From Planctomyces sp. SH-PL62 (lineage in GTDB: Bacteria > Planctomycetota > Planctomycetia > Isosphaerales > Isosphaeraceae): a stretch of DNA of 64,000 bases. The DNA lies in NCBI RefSeq assembly GCF_001610895.1, contig NZ_CP011273.1:62001-126000 (forward strand), given 5' to 3'. Within the stretch, counting starts at the first letter, position 1. Every line of letters begins with the position of its first letter. The notes beneath the pieces were generated by a model that ran no database searches, was not told where the DNA came from, and saw only the letters and a list, made by a program, of their open reading frames with translations. This document shows, one piece after another, positions 55,675-64,000 of this stretch. Both the position numbers and the translations under genes were made by a program.

Positions 55675-56754
55675 ATGCCGACGCCCGACGCTTCCGCCCC
55701 CACTTCCACCCCGACCGACGCCCTGATCCTGGTCCGGCTGCTACTCGCCGGGACGAAGGGGGCGAAGGCCGCGGATCTCCGCAAGGACCTGGAGCCGATC
55801 CTGGGCCGACGCTGGCCGGGGAGCGAGCTGGCCTCGGTGATCGACCGGGCCCTGATCAAGCTGGCCGCCGACGGCCTGGCCGTCCAGCAGCCGGGACGGA
55901 CGAAACGAGCCCCTGCGACGTTCCTCGCGACCGACGACGGCCGCCGCGACGCGCTGGCGTTCCTGGGGGTCGCGGAACTCCCCGCGAAGCCCAAGCCGAC
56001 GTGGGCGAGCCTCAAGAAGTCGCTCCTGATCGCCAGGGCGCTCGGCCTGGACGCTCTCGCCCCGGTCGCCAAGGACGACGCCCTCCGCGCCGTGCTGCTG
56101 GACCGTCAGGCGGGGCTGGGCCTGGGGGGGGCGCCCACGCTCAAGCAGGCCAAGGAGGCCTGGACCCGCAAGCACCTGGGGATGGGTCCCAGGGAAAAGG
56201 TCACGCTGGAGACGGTGCAAGCGGCCCTCTTCCGGCGCGCCCTGGCGGGCGCGCCGACCTCGCCGGTCCCCGCCAAGGGGACGCTCGACCTGTTCCTGGC
56301 CGAACGCCTGGGCGCTCCCGGCAAGCCGTTCAAGAGCCTCCGCGACGAGATCGTCCGCCGCTGGGCCGAAGGGATCCCCGGCCTCGTTTCGGAGCCGCCG
56401 AACGGGGCCGAGGCCGAAGTCGCCACCCCCTCCCCCGCCCTCGACCTGGGCGCGTTCGCGAGGCGTGTCCGCGAGGCCGTGAGGGGCTGTCGGACGGGAC
56501 GCCACGGCGAGGACAAGGTGTTCGTCGTCCACGTCTGGCGGGCGCTCCAGCACGATCCCTCGTTCCGCGGCGGCGACTTCGCGCTGTTCAAGAAGCGGCT
56601 GGCCGAGGCCAACAACGCGAGGCTCCTCAGCCTTTCGCGGGCCGATCTGGTCCAGGCGATGAACCCCGAGGACGTGCTGCTTTCGGAGGTCCCTTACATG
56701 AATACGTGCTTCCACTTCGTCCGCGACGAGCCGGGCCGGGGGGCGGCGTCATGA
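55675..56754 (+). CDS. Winged-helix protein of unrecognised family
   Basis: A 359-residue protein. Residues about 15-90 look like a winged helix (LRKDLEPILGRRW, IDRALIKLAADGLAVQQPG). A middle region follows with SLKKSLLIARALGLDAL and FRRALAG. The C-terminus has a distinctive block: CRTGRHGEDKVFVVHVWRAL, FKKRLAEANNARLLSLSRAD, LVQAMNPEDV and FHFVRDE. The gene overlaps the AAA ATPase by ATGA, so the proteins should be made together. No ribosome site is obvious. It may be the DNA- or target-sensing partner of the ATPase. Function not known to me. Confidence 0.72.
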   Translation: MPTPDASAPTSTPTDALILVRLLLAGTKGAKAADLRKDLEPILGRRWPGSELASVIDRALIKLAADGLAVQQPGRTKRAPATFLATDDGRRDALAFLGVAELPAKPKPTWASLKKSLLIARALGLDALAPVAKDDALRAVLLDRQAGLGLGGAPTLKQAKEAWTRKHLGMGPREKVTLETVQAALFRRALAGAPTSPVPAKGTLDLFLAERLGAPGKPFKSLRDEIVRRWAEGIPGLVSEPPNGAEAEVATPSPALDLGAFARRVREAVRGCRTGRHGEDKVFVVHVWRALQHDPSFRGGDFALFKKRLAEANNARLLSLSRADLVQAMNPEDVLLSEVPYMNTCFHFVRDEPGRGAAS

Positions 56755-58610
56755 CCGCCGAAGCGAACGCCGCGCGCGTCGCCGCCTTCTGCTCGTCGGC
56801 CGCGGCCGATCCGTTCCACGCCGTCGCCACGGCCTCGGACGTCTGGCGGCCCGACCCGTACGACGTGGAGTCGATCCACGGCCGCGTCCGGGCCTGGTTC
56901 GACCGCGCCGTCGAGCGGGCGCGGGACGTCTCGGGGCCGTCGTCGGGCCGCCTGCTCCTGTTGCTGGGGGAGTCCGGGAGCGGCAAGACGCACCTGATGC
57001 GCGCCTTCCGGAGCAAGGTCCACGGCGCGGGCCGGGGGTATTGCGCCTACATGCAGATGACGTCGTACACCGGCGACTATCCCCGCTATGCGCTGAACAA
57101 CGTCATCGAGTCGCTCGACCGCCCGTACTGCGAAGGCGCCTCGCCCGAATCCGGCCTGCGCAGGCTCTCCGACGGCCTCGTCGCGATGCTGGGCGAGGAC
57201 CGTCGCGAGGGAGTCGAGCGGCTCCGCGAGGGGGGGCTCGACCAGGCCGCGATCGACGCGGTCGTCGCCGAAACGGCCGACGCCCTGATTCGCGACGAGC
57301 GCCTGGCGCGAGTGGACGTTTATCTGATCCAGGCCCTCCTCTATCTCCAGGCCGGCGACCCGGCGATCCACGCCCGGCTCCTGAAATACCTCCGCTGCGA
57401 GGACCTCAACGCGCGCGACCGCCGCTACCTGGGGGACGTCGACCCCAACACTTACGCCGACGCCTGCTCGCGGATGACCGCGCGGCTGGGCGGGCTGATC
57501 CACGCGGTCGAGGGCGCCCCGCTGGTGATCTGCGTGGACCAGCTCGAGGACGTGTTCGACCTGGAGCAGGCGTCGGCGAAGTTCCGACGGGCGATGGCCA
57601 CGCTCTGCGACCTGCTCAGCCGCGTCCGCTCGGCGATCGTCGTCGTCTCGTGCCTGGAGAACTTCTACGACGAGCTGAAGCCGATGCTCACGCGGTCGAC
57701 CCGCGACCGCGTCGAGAACGACCCCCGCCCGGCCGTGCTGGAGACCCCCTGCGGGCCGGAAGAGGTCCGGGCGCTGATCGCGCGACGGATCGAACACTTA
57801 TTCAAGTCGGCGGGCGTCGATCCCGACCCGATGGATCCGATCGCGCCGATCCCCGAGGCGCTGGCGACGGCCCTGGTCGGCCTCCGCGCCCGCGACGTCT
57901 TGCAGGAGTGCCAGGCGTATCGCGAGCGGTGCGTCGAGGAAGGGAAGATGGCCGCGCACCCTCCTGAGAGCGGCCCCGCGCCCGCCGTCGCCGCTCCGAA
58001 GGGGGACGACGAGGCGAGGCGGGCCGTGGACGAGATCGAGCAGGCGTGGAGCGACTTCCGATCCGCCCAGGCCGAGCCCGCGCCGGTCGAGGAGCCCGAG
58101 CTTGCCGAGGCGCTGGCGCGAGGGCTCCGGGACGCCAGCGAGGAGGACGGGGGCGGCGAGGCCCGCGTCCGGGTCGACGGCCGGTTCGTGACGTTCGACG
58201 GCCCCCGCGCCCGCTTCGTCGCCTCGGTCTGCAACCGGCCGCCGCAAGGGGGCGCGCTCAGTCGGGAGATCGAGGAGCTGGACGCTTTCGCCGCCGCGGA
58301 GGGCCTGCGGGCCGTCGCGGTCCGGTCGGCGGCGTTCCCCCCCAGCAAGACCTCGAAGACGGCGAAGGTCCTCGCCGACTTCGACGCCGGCGGCGGCCTC
58401 CGCGTCGTCGTCGAGGACTCCGACTGGCGAGCCTTCGCCGCCTTCGCCGCCTTCCGAGACCGTCGCGGCGGCGAGCCCGCCTTCGAAGCCTGGCGCAGGC
58501 GCACCCGCCCCTTGACCGGCCTGAAGTCGCTGCGGACGATACTGCATCAGGACGCGCCGCCTCCCGCTCGACGGGCAGGCGGGACGCCGGACGACGCGAC
58601 CCCACCTTGA
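56751..58610 (+). CDS. AAA family ATPase with C-terminal domain of unknown function
   Basis: A 619-residue protein. Walker A is LLGESGSGKTHLMRAF, followed by AYMQMTSYTGDYPRYALNNV and SLDRPY. Walker B is VICVDQLEDVFD, then a sensor-like SAIVVVSCLENFYDEL. The architecture is like ORC/Cdc6 or related single-AAA proteins. A C-terminal alpha/beta segment (residues about 475-600) has RVDGRFVTFDGPRARF and LRVVVEDSDWRAF, with conserved-looking charged residues that could be a nuclease or DNA-binding domain, but no catalytic motif was proven. ATGA overlap couples it to the upstream winged-helix gene. Paired organisation is like defence or mobile-element ATPase modules. Confidence 0.75.
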   Translation: MTAEANAARVAAFCSSAAADPFHAVATASDVWRPDPYDVESIHGRVRAWFDRAVERARDVSGPSSGRLLLLLGESGSGKTHLMRAFRSKVHGAGRGYCAYMQMTSYTGDYPRYALNNVIESLDRPYCEGASPESGLRRLSDGLVAMLGEDRREGVERLREGGLDQAAIDAVVAETADALIRDERLARVDVYLIQALLYLQAGDPAIHARLLKYLRCEDLNARDRRYLGDVDPNTYADACSRMTARLGGLIHAVEGAPLVICVDQLEDVFDLEQASAKFRRAMATLCDLLSRVRSAIVVVSCLENFYDELKPMLTRSTRDRVENDPRPAVLETPCGPEEVRALIARRIEHLFKSAGVDPDPMDPIAPIPEALATALVGLRARDVLQECQAYRERCVEEGKMAAHPPESGPAPAVAAPKGDDEARRAVDEIEQAWSDFRSAQAEPAPVEEPELAEALARGLRDASEEDGGGEARVRVDGRFVTFDGPRARFVASVCNRPPQGGALSREIEELDAFAAAEGLRAVAVRSAAFPPSKTSKTAKVLADFDAGGGLRVVVEDSDWRAFAAFAAFRDRRGGEPAFEAWRRRTRPLTGLKSLRTILHQDAPPPARRAGGTPDDATPP

Positions 58611-58632
58611 GAAGAGAACCAGGCGAACTCCC

Positions 58633-60961
<2,329 letters not shown>

Positions 60962-61040
60962 CGCCGCCCGCCCCCGCCCCCGCCCCCACGCCCCGATCTC
61001 GGCGTGGGGGCGCGCCGTCGTGGTCCGCGGCTCGGCCGGG

Positions 61041-62258
61041 TCAAGCCCGACGTCCCTCCCACCTGATGCAGGCCTCGACGTCGCGCAGGGCGCTTCGCGC
61101 CTCTCGGTATTCCGGGTCCAGGCGGATCGCCTCCCGGAAGCACTCGGCGGCCTCATGGAACCGCTCGCGGCACCGCAGCACCAGGCCCAGATTGAAATAG
61201 GCCTCGTCGACGCGGCCCTTTTCGCAGGCGACGCCGGCCCGATGGACTTCTTCGGCCTCGTGCAGCCGCCCCTGCCTCGTCAGCACGCCGCCCAGGAAGA
61301 TCCGCCCGGCCGCATGGTCGGGATCGGCCTCGACGGCGTTCGTATACCAGGCCGTCGCCTTCTCCAGATCTCCCGCCGCGTCGAAGAGGTAGCCCATGCC
61401 CATGAGGGGGAGCCGACGCCCCTCGGCCGGGAAGAGTTCGAGAGCCCTGGCGATCGCCCCCTCGGCTTCCTGGAAGTGGGCGGCCTTGACGAGGGCTTCC
61501 CCCAACCGCACCCAGGCGACGGCATCGTCGGGATAGTCGGTCAGGTACCGCCGCGCGACGCGGATCGTCGAGGCCGGGAACGGTCCCTCCGAAAGCCGCC
61601 TCAGCCGCTCGTACCGCTCGTCCTCGTCCCTCTCGCCCTCTCGTCGCCGAAGGCTCGATCGGCCGGGTCGGCTTCGCCGTTCCTCCCACCTGATGCAGGC
61701 CTCGACGTCGCGCAGGGCGTGTCGCGCCTCGCGACGTTCCGGGTCGAGTCGAAGCGCTTCCCGGAAGCAGGCGGCGGCCTCGCGGAAGCGCTCGCGGGCC
61801 CTCAGCACGAAGCCCAGCTGGAGATTCGCCTCGTCGATGTAGCCCTTGGCACAGGTGAGGCCGGCTCGAAGGAGGTCTTCGGCCTCGTGCAGCCGACCCT
61901 GCCTCGCCAGAAGTTCGCCCAGCCAGATCCGGCCGGCCGCGTGGCCGGGGTCGGCCTCGATGGCCTTTCGATACCAGGCCGCCGCCTGGCCTTGATCGCC
62001 CGCCGCGTCGAAGAGGTACCCCATTTTCAACAGGGGATTTCGTCGCAAGTCGGGCGGGCAGAACTCCAGGGCCTTCGCGATCGCCTGCTCGGCTTCCTCG
62101 TAGCGGGCCATCCTGGTCAGGACGTCTCCCAGCCACATCCAGACGACCCCGTCGTCGGGGTAGTCGATCAGGTATCGGCGCGCGACGCGGATCGTCAGGG
62201 CCGGGTAATGCCTCTTCGACAATCGCCTCAGACGCTCGTATCGCGCCTCGCGTCCCAT
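61041..62258 (-). CDS. TPR protein with internal 209-codon duplication
   Basis: A 405-residue protein of tetratricopeptide repeats. It has two similar halves, each starting RYERLRRLS, passing through GYLFDAAGD and GRLHEAE, and ending DVEACIRWE. DNA around CCTCCCACCTGATGCAGG at 61055 recurs at 61682, an offset of 627 bases. GGAGG lies 6 bases before ATG at 62258; the frame is open to 62402 but without TPR character. No membrane segment. Function unknown. Confidence 0.8.
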   Translation of the reverse strand: MGREARYERLRRLSKRHYPALTIRVARRYLIDYPDDGVVWMWLGDVLTRMARYEEAEQAIAKALEFCPPDLRRNPLLKMGYLFDAAGDQGQAAAWYRKAIEADPGHAAGRIWLGELLARQGRLHEAEDLLRAGLTCAKGYIDEANLQLGFVLRARERFREAAACFREALRLDPERREARHALRDVEACIRWEERRSRPGRSSLRRREGERDEDERYERLRRLSEGPFPASTIRVARRYLTDYPDDAVAWVRLGEALVKAAHFQEAEGAIARALELFPAEGRRLPLMGMGYLFDAAGDLEKATAWYTNAVEADPDHAAGRIFLGGVLTRQGRLHEAEEVHRAGVACEKGRVDEAYFNLGLVLRCRERFHEAAECFREAIRLDPEYREARSALRDVEACIRWEGRRA

Positions 62259-62398
62259 CACGCCCTCCGTCGCCGGAAGCCCAAGCCCGAGAGATCGACC
62301 TGCGAGCCTAACAGGAACCCGGGCTCGGGTGGTCGGGGCGTCGGAATTCCTGTGCCTGGATGCGGCACTTCGCGCAGGCGAAGCCGTCCACAGGCCCC

Positions 62399-63424
62399 TC
62401 ACTTCGCGAATTCGGCGTGGGGGTGGGTGGTGTAGAAGTGCGTCCCGCGACGGGGGTCGTGGAAGCGGTGGAAGGGGACGGCGCCATCGATCGGCTCGGG
62501 CAGGACGTGGAACGCGACCCCCTCGGACTGGTAGAGGCGGGGGCGGATGCGTTCGGAATTCGGGTCGGTCGTGTAGAGGTGGTCGGTGCGGCTCCGCAGC
62601 AGTTCGACGGAGACGGCGCCCGGGGCGTCGGCGGTCGGGACGTAACCGGCCAGGCCCTCGGGGGTGAAGGCGCCGGGGACGTCGATCGTCGGGCTGAGGG
62701 TGTAGCGGTGCGCCCCGGTGCGGACGTTGAGCCAGCGGTGGAGCGGGACCGCGCCCGGTCGGGGCTCCCGGAAGATGTAGCCCAGCGTCCCCTGGCGTTC
62801 GAGCCGGGTCAGATCGAACTTCAGGACGACGAAGTCGGGGGCGTAGTCCAGCCCGCAGAGGACGCCGTAGTCCTTGTACATCGCGGCGCGCTTGAGGATC
62901 TCGGCGTTGAGCTTCTGGTTGACCGACTCGGCCTTGCCGTCGACGACCTGGGTGGCGATGGCGTCGAACTGCTTGCCCAGCAGCTTCGCCAGCAGTCCCG
63001 CCACCCCTTCCAGCTCTGTCCGCTTGACCTCGTCCACGTCCACCCGGAACCGGGGCGAGCCGTCGGGACCGGCCTCGACGTTGACGCTGGCCTTGATGTC
63101 GAACCGGAACTTCCGCCAGCCGTCGACGTGGTCCTTCGACCGCGAGGCGTTCTCCGAGAGCGGCCCCGAGGCCGGCGGCCGGAACTCTCCCTCCGCCGTG
63201 AACGCCGCCAGCAGCTTCCGCTCCTTCGGGTCGATCCCCACGAGCCGGTACGAATGCACCGAGCCCCGATACTTCTCCTGATCGAACCGGTTCGGCGGCA
63301 GCTTCTCCACCACCCCGGCCAGGTAGCCCTTCTCCAGCTTGATCTCCGTCGCCCCCCGCGCGGGGGCGGCCAGGGCGCTCAAGAGGATCGCGAGCGCGAG
63401 GCCCGCGCGACGGGTGTGGCTCAT
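62399..63424 (-). CDS. Exported protein with DUF5648-like C-terminal domain
   Basis: A 341-residue protein with a signal peptide (RRAGLALAILLSALAAPARGA). The middle is unrecognised and contains DVDEVKRTELEG. The C-terminus has three tandem short blocks: LHRWLNVRTGAHRYTLSP, HLYTTDPNSE and FHRFHDPRRGTHFYTT, matching the DUF5648-type repeat often found in surface or lipase-associated proteins. The frame is open to 63649 but the signal peptide decides the start at 63424. Function unknown. Confidence 0.78.
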   Translation of the reverse strand: MSHTRRAGLALAILLSALAAPARGATEIKLEKGYLAGVVEKLPPNRFDQEKYRGSVHSYRLVGIDPKERKLLAAFTAEGEFRPPASGPLSENASRSKDHVDGWRKFRFDIKASVNVEAGPDGSPRFRVDVDEVKRTELEGVAGLLAKLLGKQFDAIATQVVDGKAESVNQKLNAEILKRAAMYKDYGVLCGLDYAPDFVVLKFDLTRLERQGTLGYIFREPRPGAVPLHRWLNVRTGAHRYTLSPTIDVPGAFTPEGLAGYVPTADAPGAVSVELLRSRTDHLYTTDPNSERIRPRLYQSEGVAFHVLPEPIDGAVPFHRFHDPRRGTHFYTTHPHAEFAK

Positions 63425-63665
63425 CAGGATCGATCCATCGAGTGGCGGGGCGGGATCCGTGGGCGCGGATTTATACCAACAACCCGAGGATCGGGCTAGG
63501 CGATTCGAGGCCGTGGGCGCCGTCGAACGTCCTGGCTGCTGGCGTCGCGAGATCGGGCATGGTCTCATGGTCAGCCGACGGTCGAGTCGGGGGCGGCCTC
63601 GGATTCTCGGAGCGGCTCCGGGCCGCCGGATGGGGTTGAAATCCAGCACGAAGGAAGGCCAGACC

Positions 63666-64000
63666 GTGACGTCGTACGAGGATCTCTACAGGACCTTGTT
63701 CCAGGACTTCGGCTATCCGCTGACCAATCGCACCGCGTTATCGCCCCGATCGATCGCCCAGGCCGAGTAGCGGCTGGGCGTCCAGGCACCGACGTCCTTG
63801 CGCGAGTATTATCTCGTCGCGGGCCGCGAGAAGCGTTTCAACCTGAGCCAGGAGCGTCTCCTGCCGCCGTCGGATTGGAAGGTGGAGGGGAAGAAGCTGG
63901 TCTTCATGGAGGAGAACCAGGGGGTCTGCATCTGGGGCGCATCCGTCCGCGCGCCCGACGCCGAGGATCCCCCCGTCTCCGAGGGACAGCCCGACGACGA
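63666..64000 (+). pseudogene. SMI1/KNR4-like protein gene interrupted by a TAG codon, cut by the window edge
   Basis: From GTG at 63666 (GGAAGG 8 bases upstream) the frame encodes SYEDLYRTLFQDFGYPLTN... and AQAE, meets TAG at 63768-63770, and goes on in the same frame with RLGVQAPTSLREYYLVAG, NLSQERLLPPSDWKV and MEENQGVCIWG to the end of the window. The downstream part carries the SMI1/KNR4 motifs. A CAG to TAG change of a glutamine would explain the break. Such proteins are often immunity partners of toxins. The C-terminus is not visible. Confidence 0.7.

Overview
The window is a gene-dense stretch of very GC-rich bacterial chromosome that most resembles a planctomycete, probably of the Isosphaeraceae/Gemmatales type. 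That placement is inference. It rests on an exported protein with the planctomycete-style N-terminal LEDRRMMS motif (16297-17667), many TPR proteins, a TPR protein fused to two RNA-polymerase alpha-CTD modules, exported HEAT and caspase-fold proteins, scattered palindromic repeats, and little clustering of biosynthetic genes. No tRNA, rRNA, CRISPR array or intact insertion sequence was seen.

Layout. 1-3157: an ABC transporter ATPase (cut by the window edge), a DUF427 protein and overlapping egtD/egtB, which look like an ergothioneine synthesis and transport cluster. 3463-6432: two TPR/membrane hypotheticals and a frameshifted TPR protein. 6490-12828: argG, a small proline-rich protein, lysC (with a duplicated ACT pair) and UDP-glucose dehydrogenase. 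12783-18867: a TPR protein, a repeat-bearing spacer, a frameshifted membrane protein, a Calx-beta/Trp-repeat exported protein and a DmpA-type aminopeptidase. 19297-25615: secDF, yajC, tgt and the TPR-alpha-CTD gene in one direction, ended by a clear terminator. 25937-27523: a secreted caspase-fold protein.

27750-34386 looks like an accessory block. It holds an archaeal-type glucose dehydrogenase with a GH15 glucosidase/trehalase, then a two-gene DUF4297 nuclease plus SMC/Rad50-like ATPase module (Lamassu/ABC-3C-like, putative anti-phage), then two copies of a 109-bp repeat. 34398-44935 returns to core functions: hemA with a HemX/CcsA-type protein, a small coiled-coil protein, a DNA methyltransferase coupled to a sigma-54 activator, an exported HEAT protein, lysA and argH. 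45350-50566 holds small membrane proteins, a VOC protein, an M30-like zinc protease and a lipoprotein.

50674-58610 is the second accessory block. It contains a caspase-STAND-TPR protein convergent with an alpha/beta hydrolase, an rfbC-like epimerase, a Cu/Zn superoxide dismutase lacking its usual disulfide, and an unrecognised winged-helix plus AAA ATPase pair. 58633-64000 has a ceramidase-like enzyme, an esterase, a TPR protein with an internal duplication, a DUF5648-like exported protein, and an SMI1/KNR4-like gene broken by a stop codon at the window edge.

The best candidates for undescribed or under-described systems are the nuclease/SMC pair, the caspase-STAND-TPR/hydrolase pair, the winged-helix/AAA pair and the TPR-tandem-alpha-CTD protein.
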